The notes under the pieces: model-generated | What the model was told of the DNA's origin: nothing | Seen by the model: the letters and a program-made list of their open reading frames with translations, nothing else | Database searches by the model: none | Assembly: GCA_963281155.1 (NCBI GenBank) | Contig: CAUJLY010000006.1 | Span: 8,618,001-8,682,000, forward strand | Length of the DNA stretch: 64,000 nucleotides | Reading direction: 5' to 3' | Source of the DNA: Rhabditophanes sp. KR3021 | Lineage: Eukaryota > Nematoda > Chromadorea > Rhabditida > Alloionematidae | Shown: positions 43,356 through 56,014 of the stretch, piece after piece | Numbering within the stretch: the stretch's first letter is position 1 | Layout: each line of letters begins with the position of its first letter | Translations under genes and position numbers: made by a program

Positions 43356-45759
43356 CTACATTGGAGTTTGGAGTCCTGTTTGTTCCATAGCAATGATGAC
43401 ATCATTTATTTCTTGACCGTCTTGATTGTAATATTCAGAAGAGTAACTATCAGTTCCAGATTTGCCCTTTAATTTGTTTCTGGATTCAATTGTTTTGCGC
43501 ATTGTGGTGTCACGATAAATATCCTGGGACATTTTTCGATGAGCGTTGTGGTTGAGGTGACGAACAATTTTTGGATTGTAGCATTTAGGATCACTAACCA
43601 TTCGTACAAGGAATGATCTCTTTTCAGAAAGTGATTTCAACTTTTTGGCTTCAATCATTTCATCACAAACAGATGGTTGAGACTGAATGAAAGGAAAGTG
43701 AGCGTCTGAGTCTACACTTTTTTGACGGTTTGAAGTAATTGATTCTGTAGAGGCTCGAATACGATAATGCTCAGACACAGCAACGGCAGTCTCCCCCGAC
43801 TCTTCAGTGTCATAAATAGAAGACTTGACATTAGTATAAGCATCCTCATCTTCTTCAACAAGTGGAGGATTAGTTGGTTCGTATAGTATTTTTTGGGCTG
43901 TTTGAGATATTATGGTATAAGCAATTTCAATATCTTCATCCGTAGCATGTTCTTGACATACACAAAAACGGATAACAAACTGTTGAGATAAAGATGCTGG
44001 CACCATATGAATTTTGCCACTACTATTTAGTTGAGTGAGTAAATTTTGGTTGATTTCATTTGATCCTTTGAGGCGAAAGCAAACTAAGCCCATGATTACT
44101 TCTCCGATAATCTCAAATCTATCATCATTTCGAAGGATAGCCTCGAACTTTTTGGCTAAGCGAACATGCTCTCGAACATATTGCTGCAAGCCGTCAACTC
44201 CATACATCCTAATGACAAACCACAGCTTAAGAGAACGAAAGCGCCTACTCAGTGGAATTCCCCAATGCCGATAATCTATGGCTTTATCTAAAAATTGCGA
44301 GTTAATTACTTTTCTTTCCGTTTTTTACTTACCCGTCCATGAATGTTGCAAATACAGAGGGTCAACAACCAAAGCTTGAGTCAACTTGTATCTATCTCTA
44401 CACCACATTGTTGAACAATCAAAGTTTACCAACAACCATTTGTTTGGATTGGTATTAAAAGACATTGCATGCTCAATTCCATTCATAAGGTATCGAAATT
44501 CCGGACAAATAAATGCGGATCCAGCATACGCAGCATCCACGTGCAACCAAATATCATTCTCAGAACAGACAGGTCCAACTTCAGACAAGACGTCAAAAGA
44601 ACAAACGGAAGTAGTTCCTAGTGTTGTTGAGACAAAGAATGGAATCAGGCCCAAGTTGCGATCTTCTTGGATGGCTGCATTCAGAGTATCGCCACGAAGT
44701 CTGTACAAATCGTCTGTCTCCATGATACGTAGTTTCACCATACCGATCATGCAAGCTTTCTCAACCGACGAATGAGATTCCTTTGAACAGTAAGCAATTA
44801 ACTTTGACATCAACAAACCTTCTTCAACAAACGGAAATCGTTCCTTAAGTTTCTTCATTATTTCAAACCGAGCAGCTAACAGAGCTACAAAGTTGCATTC
44901 ACTTGCAGAGCCCTAAAAGTGAAATGTTATGTTGGTCAAAACAAATGTCTCTACCTGAATAACTCCCCCGCCTTTGCCATTCTCGGTAAAAGGTAAGAAT
45001 TGTTTTGGAAGCCCAATCATTGTCCCAAACCAATCCAACATGATCATCTCCAATTCCGTCATGGCAGGACAAGCAGCCCATGAAAATCCAACACAGCCAA
45101 TTGCATCAGCCAGCATGCCAGCCAAAATCGAGGGCCATGAATTTCCAGCCGGAAAGTAGGCATGGAAACGCGGATGTTGCCAATGAGTTATTCCTGGCAT
45201 TATGAAATTTTCAAAGTCTTTCATTACATCATCGTAACTTTCGGAAGCCATTGGGGGCTGTTTTGGAATTAAGTCACGAAGATAGCCAGGTTCAATGTCT
45301 GGAACGACGCGGCGGTCTTCAATATTGGCCATATAGTTGACCATGTAATCAACCATTTTGCGTCCATTGAGACGGAATTCTTCTTCGCTCATGCCTGGGT
45401 AATTGTTTGGCTTTGATTTGGCGATGATTTTGGGTGGTGGAGGAGCTGAATGAATCTTAACTCCTTGAGCATGTGCTCCTGCCAGTGGCCTTGGGGGAAG
45501 GGCTGGTGGCATAGTTGCCTTTGGAGCTGGTTGTCTATTATCCATACTGAATGAGTTTCTTGGAGAACCTTTTGGCGATGGAGATTGAGAAGGTGAACCT
45601 ATAAATTACATCAAATAATATTAAATAACATTGAATAAATTAATGCTTTTAAAACTCACCTTTCGATAAAAGAGAACTCCTAATTTTGGAAGTTTTGTTT
45701 TGGCAGTAGCTATTAAAACTACTAAATACTCCTGTTAGCGAATTTTGATCAGAAGTCAT
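43356..45759 (-). CDS. tdc-1: Tyrosine decarboxylase (PLP-dependent, tyramine synthesis)
   Basis: Four exons, 45759-45660, 45598-44955, 44912-44333 and 44287-43356, give 751 residues. It is a PLP-dependent group II decarboxylase making tyramine from tyrosine, the precursor of octopamine. After a Pro-rich N-terminus of about 90 residues, the domain begins GMSEEEFRLNGRKMVDYM. It shows GITHWQHPRFHAYFPAGNSWPS, WLHVDAAYAGSAF, NPNKWLL (PLP lysine), and VDPLYLQHSWT followed by DKAIDYRHWGIPLSRRFRSLK. The last stretch fits invertebrate tyrosine decarboxylases, matching C. elegans TDC-1, better than dopa decarboxylase. A polar tail of about 170 residues follows, as in nematode TDC-1. An acceptor-like TTTTTAAG lies seven bases before the ATG. 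The first small exon is supported by phase only. Confidence 0.93.
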
Positions 45760-47142
45760 GGGCTGACTTAAAAACAATAATGAAAGTAATCTAAACTTGC
45801 CGGATGTTTAAATATGAAATGTTTAAGATATCTATCAAACCCATTTTGTTTTAAATTAAAAAATGTCATTACCACCCCATGTCAATTGGTTATTGAAGTG
45901 AACGAGACTTCTTTTTAATGTCAAAACCACATGGAAAAAGACTCAAAACAAATTATCATTTGATGATACCCGATTACACATATCTTTTTGATAATTGAAA
46001 ATTTGTGTTGAACTTTATTTTGAAGGATGTGATTATATGCACTTTCAATTTAATTGGCAAAGTACAGTAGATGAGAAATACCAATTTTTCGTGATATCAC
46101 GCAGCTATTTATATATTTCATAATCTTGCTAATGTAATCCAAATATGACCTTGTTGAAATAGAATGCCTGCACTTAGAAGGTTTGCAACAATCACATGAA
46201 ATGTAAGGTAATTGAGATTAAATGCCAAAGAGTACCTTTATTCAATCATAATCTTATTGATACCAAATATTTGCCTTAAAAAGTGCACTTTTATCCATTA
46301 AACTGAAATACACATATTTTGGTTGTTCCAAATAATAATATATAAACACAATTTACTTCAAAGAAAATATATTCTTCTTATCGTCATTCTTGCAATTTAT
46401 ATTTACTAAAAATATTTGTATCAAACGAAAATAAGGTATTGTGGGAGGAAATATAAAAGTATAAAAAGCGGATAAATATTTCAATATTTACCAATATTTA
46501 TTAATATTTAAATGCAAATAGTTGATCATCGAATAAAACATGCTATTTCATTCACCTATAAATCACTTGATCAAGCATTTTTTATTTAAAGATGATCAAA
46601 ATCCATTAACATGCTTCGTTTAATAGATAGTCGCAAAAATTTGTTTTTGTTTTTAGTTTGAAAAGCTTTGGTTATTTAAATAAAAGTAACTATATATTCC
46701 CTACGTTTTTCCCAACAATTTTATTTTGGCTGGCACTTTTAAGTTAATCTTTATTTTTCCTCATCTATTAAGATTTACTTGATATACGGCTAATTCATTT
46801 ATATTGCGAATAGCTAAGCCGATAAACTAAGAGGTTTAGTACACCAATTATCTAGCCAAAAATAAGTTTTTTGGCTTAGTCTTTTGTTAGTTAAAGAGTG
46901 TGATGTGGCTCATAACAAATTCTTAATTATCTTGAAGGAACACTTCACTTTATAATTGTTTTTAGTTAGAATATAAATATAAATTAGAGTATGATGTCTA
47001 TTATTGTGATAAATTTACTCGTCAGTAAAATATTGTATTCTTCAAACAGCAAAATTTATTTTTAAATGCGTTGGCTAGTATTTTCATTTGATTATTTTAG
47101 TTTTTCTAATTTTCTTAACTTTATTTTAGTCCTTTTGTGAAA
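45760..47142. other. Intergenic region between divergent genes
   Basis: This is shared upstream DNA of the minus-strand decarboxylase and the plus-strand secreted protein. It is AT-rich with no coding exon seen. A long pyrimidine tract with acceptor (CTTTATTTTAG) ends 13 bases before the ATG at 47143. Confidence 0.5.
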
Positions 47143-47775
47143 ATGCTGCCAAGTACAACAACTTGTCTATTATTTATTACTATTAATGCTATCATGGTAC
47201 TTATATCTTGTGGCCAATCACATTTCAATGCATTTCTACCACCAAATACTTTAAATGAGAACAGGATCATAAATGGAAACAGATTTAAAAGCACTTCTAA
47301 TTGTTTTGTCAGATCAGATATACGGTGTATGTTTAAAATGTTCCCAAGTGATGAAAAATATCTTAAGCAAATTGATACTAAAACTAGTGAAAATACATAT
47401 TGTAAATTGTATCCTGAAGACTGCGAAAGTGCAGATCAGCCAAGACGAAATACCGAGAAGAGATATACCCGTATTTTGAAAAAATCAGGAATTATTTTAG
47501 GTGGACCAAGTCAAAATACTTTCTGCTTCATATTTCCGGAAAAATGCCGTGCCGCCATTGATGTAGAATCAAAAAGAAGCATTCGAAATGATCCTACGTT
47601 TGAATATCACGGAACATTTTGCAGCGACGAATATCTTAATTGCATTGAACGTATCACATATAAATTTTCAATGTTTAACAATTTTCTTCAAAACAAAAAA
47701 TTTGAAGAACTAAATTGTTTAAGAAATAAATTTAGGTGTGAAATAAACATGGAAAAGCAGTTGGAAACTAATTGA
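47143..47775 (+). CDS. Secreted prohormone-like protein with five cysteine pairs, unrecognised
   Basis: Single visible exon of 210 residues. The ATG at 47143 opens a signal peptide (MLPSTTTCLLFITINAIMVLIS). The mature part repeats a simple pattern of two cysteines separated by six or seven residues: CFVRSDIRC, CKLYPEDC, CFIFPEKC, CSDEYLNC, CLRNKFRC. Two of them share an extended motif (NTYCKLYPEDCESA and NTFCFIFPEKCRAA), implying internal duplication. Dibasic processing sites (PRR, EKR, LKK, SKR) lie between them. This looks like a precursor releasing small disulphide-looped peptides, but I do not recognise a family and claim no function. The upstream acceptor suggests trans-splicing. The sequence following the stop is AT-rich 3' flank. 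Confidence 0.7.
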   Translation: MLPSTTTCLLFITINAIMVLISCGQSHFNAFLPPNTLNENRIINGNRFKSTSNCFVRSDIRCMFKMFPSDEKYLKQIDTKTSENTYCKLYPEDCESADQPRRNTEKRYTRILKKSGIILGGPSQNTFCFIFPEKCRAAIDVESKRSIRNDPTFEYHGTFCSDEYLNCIERITYKFSMFNNFLQNKKFEELNCLRNKFRCEINMEKQLETN

Positions 47776-48119
47776 AATTATATAATATTTTCGAGCATAA
47801 TTAATATATTCTAGAAATTAAATGATGTATTTTTTAACATTAAATGATATATTTTGCAAACTACTTAAATGATATAATCTCGAGATTAATTCTTTTAATA
47901 GCTATTTTTGTGGTGTATGGATTTATTATAAACACTTAATAAAAATAAATAGCAATTGTTTTGAATATTTATTTTATTTTGTTTAAAGCGTAATAAATTA
48001 GATAATCAAATATTTCTGGACCACTATATTAAAAGATGAATAACACTGGGAAAACGTGGTTGCTATTTTTAGACCTATAAAGATGATTAAAACTTGGTCT
48101 TTTTTAAACAAAAAAGATA

Positions 48120-49103
48120 TTAATCTAGCTTGAAAGGTGGAGCGGAGTAACGCTTAACGAATTCGATGTAGTTTGGGGGAGTACGATGAACCAATTCGGA
48201 ACCGTCTTCTGCTCCAAGTTTCTTGGGGAACTTTGGTTTTTTAGGAAGTTCAGTTCCTTTAAGGCAATGAGATTCCTCAGGAAGTTCGGCTCTCTTGGAA
48301 AGTTCAGCTTCGACCAAACTATCAATTGAGTTTGTCATTTCCATCCTTCCGTAGTGGTGTCTTTCAAAATACTTGTTGAGAACGTCTTGATTGGTTTTGC
48401 GAAATTCATCAACCCCAGTTGATACGTTCCCCAATACTCCATGGGTCTTAAATTTGTCTTCACCTTTCAAATTTCTGATTTCTCTCTTGAGTTTGGAAAT
48501 TTTTGTAGTTTGATCAGAAGACATCCTGTTGTCGTTCTCGATAAGAGAAGAGTTGATTTGAGAATAAATTTCCGATTGTCTTTTTTCCTCTTCTGAAGAA
48601 ACGATCAGCTTCAATTCAGAAATAACGTCGATGTCCTCTTTCTTCAAGCCGATGGATTTAAGAGCCAACAACAATTGGATGGTGGATAATCTCACCTCCT
48701 TAAGCTTGTCTTTGACAGCATTCATTTCAACAGCTTCTTCTTTCAAGTGCCTTTTTAATTCCTGATTTTGTTCGTTAAGAGCTTCGAGTAAAGTGATGTT
48801 AGAAGAATTGTGCATTTTTAGCATTTTGTTCTCCCTTTTCAGGGTGTTGATTTCCTCAACTTGCCCTTCATAACGAGTGACCAGGATTCGGCGATCACAT
48901 TCACTTCTACTTTTGATAGACATCGATGAAAACTGCGAATTAAGACATTTGGTCTTTCTTTCAGCATTTGCTACATTCTCCTTTAAATTTTTTTCAGACT
49001 CCGAGTCTTCATCAAGCTTATCCTCTGTGACTAGTTCATTATTAATTCTTACTTCTGATGGTTTATTTTCCTCTGCAGATACTCGATGGCGTCGGTCACA
49101 CAT
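48120..49103 (-). CDS. Coiled-coil protein of unknown function
   Basis: The main frame has an ATG at 49103 (MCDRRHRVSAEENKPSE) and 327 codons. Residues about 75-220 are rich in Leu, Glu and Lys with heptad-like spacing (VEEINTLKRENKMLKMHNSS; LLEALNEQNQELKRHLKEE; KISKLKREIRNLKGEDKF). These are typical coiled coils. The tail is Lys/Pro-rich and ends FVKRYSAPPFKLD. No catalytic or named domain is seen and there is no signal peptide. A second open frame on the same strand, overlapping at 49049-49279, carries a 9-residue repeat (STVPVCDIL, STVPVFDIS) but no ATG. A 38-bp intron at 49073-49110 could join the two in phase. A frameshift is the other explanation. Confidence 0.65.
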   Translation of the reverse strand: MCDRRHRVSAEENKPSEVRINNELVTEDKLDEDSESEKNLKENVANAERKTKCLNSQFSSMSIKSRSECDRRILVTRYEGQVEEINTLKRENKMLKMHNSSNITLLEALNEQNQELKRHLKEEAVEMNAVKDKLKEVRLSTIQLLLALKSIGLKKEDIDVISELKLIVSSEEEKRQSEIYSQINSSLIENDNRMSSDQTTKISKLKREIRNLKGEDKFKTHGVLGNVSTGVDEFRKTNQDVLNKYFERHHYGRMEMTNSIDSLVEAELSKRAELPEESHCLKGTELPKKPKFPKKLGAEDGSELVHRTPPNYIEFVKRYSAPPFKLD

Positions 49104-49122
49104 TTTCTACTTTCGGCCTTGG

Positions 49123-49178
49123 AAATGTCGAAAACGGGAACGGTACTTAAAATGTCACAAACGGGAACAGTGCCTAAA
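49123..49178 (-). repeat. 27-bp tandem repeat, two copies
   Basis: Copies starting at 49123 and 49150 share AAATGTC, CAAACGGGAACAGTG or close variants. On the minus strand they read as a 9-residue repeat in an open frame. The in-frame length suggests the DNA was coding when duplicated. Confidence 0.8.
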
Positions 49179-49765
49179 ATATCTTTGTTGATGGAAGAAG
49201 CTTGAGTGATTCCGTTAGAAGAGTCTTGGTCATTAAATGTCTTTTTAAAAGTGTTTGAGACATTTTCAATTATGTCCAATCATTATGTACATAAATTGGA
49301 ATAAACATTTTGATGTTCATTATTTTGTTGATAACAATTGTTCGTATGTGTTTTTTAAATTACAAAATGCATATAGTCTTGATTATCCAATCATACATTC
49401 CCTTGCTTTTAAAAAGACATTTATGCTTTAAATATCAAACAAGATTTTAATTTCAAACAAAATCTATATTTAGATAGGAAATAATTTATTAGCAATATAA
49501 ATTTAAAGTCGTAAAGGTATTGAGTTGGTTTGTGGATCCAGTGAAACTGTATGTACTCAGCGAGTTTTATGCATTCTTCAAATTATTGACATAAATATGA
49601 ATGATAAAACAGTACAGATAATAAAATGTATGATGATTTAAACGTTTATGAAGGATAAGCTAATAGGACATTACAAAATTTGACCCAATAAAGATTAATT
49701 TTATTTTGGTATAATTTAAAAAAATATCATCAGGCAGAAAACAATATAATTACAATAAATTGAGA

Positions 49766-52700
49766 TCAATCAAGCAAATCTTTTACAGCGCACAATTTTT
49801 CTTCACTCTTTTTAATAGCTTCTTTTTTTAAATCATTTACACGTTCAATTAAATTTTCTAAGCGTTTTCTTTTGGCCACAATCAACGCCCTTTGATCCTC
49901 AATGCCTTTTTTGATATATTTATCACTAATACTTTTTTGCTTTTCTTTGATATTAACAAGTCCTTTTAATTGACCAACCTCAGCCAATCTTTCCTTTTCC
50001 GCATTCTTTTGGAACGTCTTTTGTTCAGTTGCATAAGCTAAATCTAGTAGTTTTTGTTGCTTTTTACTATCTTTCTCAATTGCTTTTAATAAAAAATCAT
50101 GGAATGATTGCTCATACTTTTCATACTCATCTTTAGTAGGAATTTTCGGACATAACTTCTTAACTTCAATAATTGGTTTGTGACGAAATTGAGACCAATT
50201 TTCTATTGTTTCCAAAAAATTTGGATACTTCTTCTGAAATTGTTTACGCCTTTTTTGGAGATCCTTAGAGCTGATTATTGAATCTAGAGTGGGTAGGGGA
50301 AGACCCATTGTCTCAATGTATGACTTTTTCCTTATGTTTAATAACTCCTTCGACAAGACTGTATACTTCCTGGACTTTTGTAAAGATACATCTGTTGCAG
50401 TAGATGACACACTACCTTGTGCCATAAGCATACGATCTGTAACTTTATTACTTGAAGAAAAGACACCGGATATGTCATCGCCCAAAGTTATTGTGGTTGA
50501 ACGAGTAGTACTGAAGTCTCGTAAATTGTCTATGTCAATAGTTAAGGAACTGGAAGCAGACGTAGACGATTGTATTCCACCCATTTTTTTGACATTAATG
50601 TTGCACTCGCCCACTTCTTCTAAGGCCTCGAGCATTTGTCTCTTTTGCTCCATTTGATTTCGATGTTGGACTGGGTCAATTAAAGCCGTCTCAAAGCAAA
50701 TGCTTTTAGAAACGGCTGCTATAGGATTTTGTAAATCCATAACCATTTGTAAATGCTGGGCCGCAACATAATCTTGCACTTCAAATTTGACAAACAAAGA
50801 AACCGGACCCATATATCTGTTAAAGGCGTTTTTTAACATAACATGTTTATAGCCGGGAACCATACCAACTACAGGTAGTATCCTTTGCCCTAGCATCCGT
50901 CCATTTTCCTCAAACACGGCTAGTCTTACAAATGCCATTGAGGGCATGATAATTTTATCAAATTCCACCTTACATGTTTCATCATTGAGACAATTAGAAA
51001 AACGAGTATTGAAAGTGTCAAGTTGTGCATATCTAGATCTGAATATTTTTTTAGTAGAATCTCTTGGCAGCCCATACATGTCAACTTCAACATAACAAGA
51101 ATTTGGTCTTTTCTCAGTTAGTATTCCTAGCATTTGCCCTGATATAATCTTTATCTTGAGTATGTTTGGGACTACATTTTCAACTTTTTCCGTTTCAAAG
51201 GGATCGAATTTTGCATTACTTTTTCTCATTGGTTGTGGTTTTAATACATATCCGCAATTTCCGTTAACCTCAAAAAAAGCCGAATTCATAGCAAAAGGAA
51301 GGTCTGGCGTCTGCAAATTTATGGCTGCCATTTGACATCCGCAATTCCAAAACATTAATGGCATATAGTTACTCGAATCAATTCGTGAACCCTTTGGAAA
51401 GACACGTGTTATTTGCCTTTTATTGTGAATTACAAATCTTTCCCCATCCGTCTTAAGTAAGTCTATGGCCTTCTGCTCATTCATGCTATACATCTCCGAA
51501 CTAATTCCTCTGTTGTCACAATCAACGAAAGATGTAAACTTGCCCATTGCTTGAAAGTAGTTGACAAGTGAACTTAACCCTGAACTGCTTGATACGGAAC
51601 TTTTGGAGTGCAAAGCATTTCTTCGGTTAATCATGCTTTCATTTTTGTCGAAGTATTGTTTTGGTGTGTGATTGTTCGTGTTATTCTCGGTTGTGTAGTC
51701 AAGGAAAACATTTGATGAGCCGTCTGCATTGCTCGATATTTCAAAGCTTGTATTTTTGATATCATAAGGCGATGAATCACACATGTCATCATTTTCAGCC
51801 TTATCTATTGAGTTTTCATTAGACCCGACATCAATCTTTTTATTTTTAATTAAAATTTTCCTTTTTAAAACTTTGGGAGATGGAAGTGATGCACCTGATT
51901 TAATTGGATAATCAGATAAGGTTTCTTTTAGCAGCAAATCCCCGAAAATGGTACAACAGTGGTCTGCCATAACATTTTGTTGTTTAGTGGAGCAGTGGTT
52001 TTCGAAAGACAAGATAACCGGATATTCAGATGTGATAAAGGCTGTTTCGGCAATTGCTTTGATTACATCTTTGAATAATATGCTTGTGCAAAAAAATATT
52101 GTCGATGGGCCGTGTGTAATTATAGGCTCTCCATTTTGACCGTCCCAGCAATCTAACTCAATCGAACGACACCCCATTAATAATGCATAACGATACATGG
52201 CCACTGAACTTCGTCCCTTATATTGTTTTCCTCTTAAATAAGTATTATGACTGCTGTTTAGAAAATAATGAGCTATAGGTTCATTCATTTCCTCTTCATT
52301 CAAGCTTGCAAAATCTTTCCGAATTGTCAAGTTGCTCGAAGACATTAAAAATGAAATATATCCGGATAAAGAAAGTTCACTTTCGTTATTGTCAAATTGC
52401 TTTATCAATGTAGAAACAGATTGAAGAGTGGGACGGGGAAATAGAACATCGTTTAGCCGCTGATCGCAATGTTCTCTCAGCAAATAACGATGTAATTGAA
52501 CTTTATTAGCAGATGGTTTTTGAAATGTAGCATCGAAAATTTCTTTTATTTCAGTTCTTTTGAAAATGACTAAGTACAATTCCATTAGAACTTTGTCATC
52601 ACTCAGTTGATCAACGTAAATTACATCCACATTTCTAAATAACTTCACATTACTTCTTAATTCATTTTCTAAATTCCTTTTTTCTTCTTTTAATTTTGTT

Positions 52701-53364
52701 GATGGTAATATTCCTTCCACTAATCTGCAAATAACATTAATTTAGCAAAAATTTGACAAAAATTTAAAACAAAAACGGGAGGAATAAGAACATACTGGTG
52801 AATGGTAATGCAATCTTTGACGGCGGTCTTCTGAATCGTCCCGCACAAGATTTTCCAAAAATAATAGAGATCACGTTGCGATTGATAAGATTGTAAAGCA
52901 AGTTGTCTAATTGATTGTCTCCAATGCATAGCCAAATTTTGATTTTGAAAGATGAAAATTGTATGCTTTAGACCGTGGATAAAATTTTTGCCATGGCACA
53001 GGCACAAAACACAATCATCTATTTCCTTAGAATCGTTTAAATATAATTGCTTGTCGAAGCTCGTTTTCAGTTTTTGATCGTCCTTAGGGCGTCCAGTCTC
53101 AGCACTAAAGCCGGAAAAGACATCAAAGACATCACCTAACCAAATGGCCTCAGAATAGTCGGCATGGCGCCATGTTAGTATACTGCGATCCTCGTTAATA
53201 GACAATTGGAAATTCCGACCCGACATCAAGTCTCCATGAGAGTCAAACTTGAACACTGTCGTAGAGTTTGGAAAGTTACTTTTAGCTGGAGCAGTTTCCG
53301 GATTATCCTTGTTATCCATTCTGATAGCATTTAGTAATAGGAATTTAAAATTATTCTGAAACAT
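49766..53364 (-). CDS. Phosphoinositide-specific phospholipase C, PLC-beta class
   Basis: Two exons, 53364-52796 and 52724-49766, give up to 1175 residues; a later ATG at 53319 is an alternative start. The enzyme cleaves PIP2 into IP3 and diacylglycerol downstream of Gq. A PH-like N-terminus is followed by EF-hand-like helices. The X box has the catalytic histidine in HYFLNSSHNTYL (about residue 349), the metal ligands in SIELDCWDG, the second histidine in ITHG (about 394), and LSFENHCS. An acidic, Ser-rich linker precedes the Y box (FTSFVDCDNRGISSEMYS, then YMPLMFWNCGCQMAAINLQT). A C2 domain (VEVDMYGLP, MAFVRLAVFEENGRMLGQRI) and a long Lys/Glu-rich coiled-coil tail follow, typical of PLC-beta. 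THGPSTIFF departs from the usual THG(F)TMTT pattern. I cannot decide between nematode PLC-beta paralogues. Confidence 0.92.
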
Positions 53365-56014
53365 TTTGTTTTGAAGAGGGGTAGTTAGTATTTTTAGCAA
53401 TAATAATATCTTTGAATATATACCAAGAAGAAAACAATTGTGTTAACGCATGATCGACTGACTATCAAAAAAAGATAAGAAAAAAATTTAATAAAGCCAA
53501 ATAAGGATTGCCTGTTTTTGGATCCTAAGCATTATTATTATGATGATACACTCCTCCCAAATATAATATTTCAACATGGATCATATTATAAGTCTACATA
53601 ATTATAAAATAGCAGCAGCATCCTCTCTCGTTTGCCTATGCATATTTTCTGTTCTTTCAGCATACTTACACAAAAAAGTTTAGTCACACTCTTGCAGATA
53701 CAAAAATAAACATGCGCTAATCAAAGTTTTTGGATTCATATTAGAATACAAACACAAAAAGTCCACACTAAGTGTAGGAGTTATCTTTGTCAAATTTGGT
53801 GGTATGAGAAGAGAAAACTTTTGACTGTTAAAATATGATACAGACATCTATATATTTTTATATATAAATATGTTTTATTGCAATATGAGAACATGAAACA
53901 GTTAAATTAGTTTTAGTACAACAAGAATATACATATATCATTGTCAATTTGCTTAAAGCAAAGAAAGGTGAAGGAAAAGTTCTGTGGTTTATAAGTCAAA
54001 CAACAAATATAATTTTGCTTAACTATTTTTGATGATGACGATTATAATAAAACTTTACGTCAATTTAAATCTCTAACTCTTAATGTATTAAAAATCATTT
54101 CATCAACACAAACCGAGGGTGTTACACAATAGAAAAAATTCGTTACAAACAAAACAGTCGCAATCATATTTCCTAAAGAAGATTGTCTATAATATTTTGT
54201 TTAGTATATAAATTAGATCAAATAGATACAAATGCAGAGATAAATATATCTGGATGTGGGCGAGTGAAGTATTCATGCAGATATATCTTTAAATTTCGAT
54301 ATAAAACATCTATACTTAATATCAACAACTTCAATCTTAACTATCAAGCAAAAAGTTTATGTTGAATTTGTTTGACGTCAATAAAAAATATTCTAACTAT
54401 TTATGAGCATGACTTCTGTACAAAAAATTTTGGAATCAATTTGGTACTTACCTGTACGCAGCCCTTAATTATACATATAAGGCTATTATCACGATGAGCT
54501 AGCCTACAACAAAATAAGCCGATCAATTATAAAAATAATAGGTTCTAAAATCGAAATATTACATTTTTTCACATGCGCTCTGATAAGAATTTATAATAAG
54601 AGTGAACAACAAAGTAGGATGTTATGAAGAAGTATAGATGCAATTTCATAGCATAATTACATATTAATTATCAAAAATAACTAGCAAGAAATTATTAAAA
54701 ACTAACTGATAATTATGTGCGTCGTCTTTTTTCAAAATTCAACTATTAATAATATCTGTAAATTGCCATATTCCGTTTAATTTTTTCAAAACATGATTGT
54801 TTATTTGTTTGCCTAAATATTTCTTAAAGAATAACCTTTTTGAATTTATATGTAATATTATAAATATTCGTATGTGCTTGTATGCATAGAAACAAATTGA
54901 TATACAAAGGAGGATTTATATTTGAAATAAATAGTTAAAAGTTTATTTTAATAATGTATTACACATACATCCACACACCCATGGTAACTGTTGTAATTTT
55001 GTTTGAATTGGATGATTGGTAATAACTGTTTTATTGTTGATGCCTAGCAAAAATTATTTGATTGTGTTGTAATCATCCTAAATTTCCCACTTCTTCACAA
55101 ATATCTATCGAAAAGGGTGTTTGTTATGTAATATTATTATTCTCCTTTTGTTTAGTTCGAAATAAAGAACCATCAAATATAAAGTTTTGTCTTAATTTAC
55201 TTTATTTTGTCAATTAGATTGTGATGAACTGCACCATAATTATGTTTATCTTAACTTTTACTTGAGATGCTGTTGTTATAGCTGCGGGTGCTGGCAAATA
55301 TTTTAATATATTTATTGGAGAAGAAAAAGTCATTACTTTTGTATACTTTAACTTTTCAATTTGATGTAATTAACTTGAATGATGCATGGACAAGTAACTT
55401 GCTTATCAATTTAAAAAATAAAATTTGAGTCTACGACCATGTTATGGCAATATTTGTGGTTTGTGTCGAGTGTCAAATTTCATTTATTATTAGTATCTTG
55501 ACTTTTATAAATTCTTTGGTAAACATATGATATGTCTAAAATAATGTCTTCTTTATTTACAAATTATTTTTGATGTTCATTAAAAGGATGTTGATTATTT
55601 AAAGAAAGGTAAATTATAAACATGTACTTTTCAAAGCACTAATCAAAGTGTAAAAGAATTGTCACCAAAGTGATTTGGTCGTGTGATTTTTCTTATAACA
55701 ACAATAAACATTTTTTGTTTATAATTAAAGTAATGTGTTCACAGCCAAATTATATAAAGCACTTTGAATGTTTAAAAGATGGTTTGTTAAAATATCTTAG
55801 ATTACTCATATCCATTAAATCAGAGAGCTTTTAAACAAAATGGCGTTTATATCAAACCAAACCTTTGAATAATGCCGTTGTTTTGTAAATACAAATGAAA
55901 GTCATCTCATCATTTGCACAATTGTTTTATAAAACTTAGCGACCGATCAACAATGACTATTCTTATGAAAAGGTATTTAAAATGTGAAAAATTAGAATTG
56001 ACAACTCTTCGAAA
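53365..56014. other. 2.6-kb intergenic region, no gene seen
   Basis: Between the divergent phospholipase and transthyretin-like genes. AT-rich throughout, with scattered short frames lacking any domain or splice partner. Regulatory elements of both genes presumably lie here but none could be identified. Confidence 0.5.

Noticed and set aside
50289..50657. Plus-strand frame over the phospholipase tail
   Set aside because: Shadow of the long phospholipase exon with no domain or splice structure.
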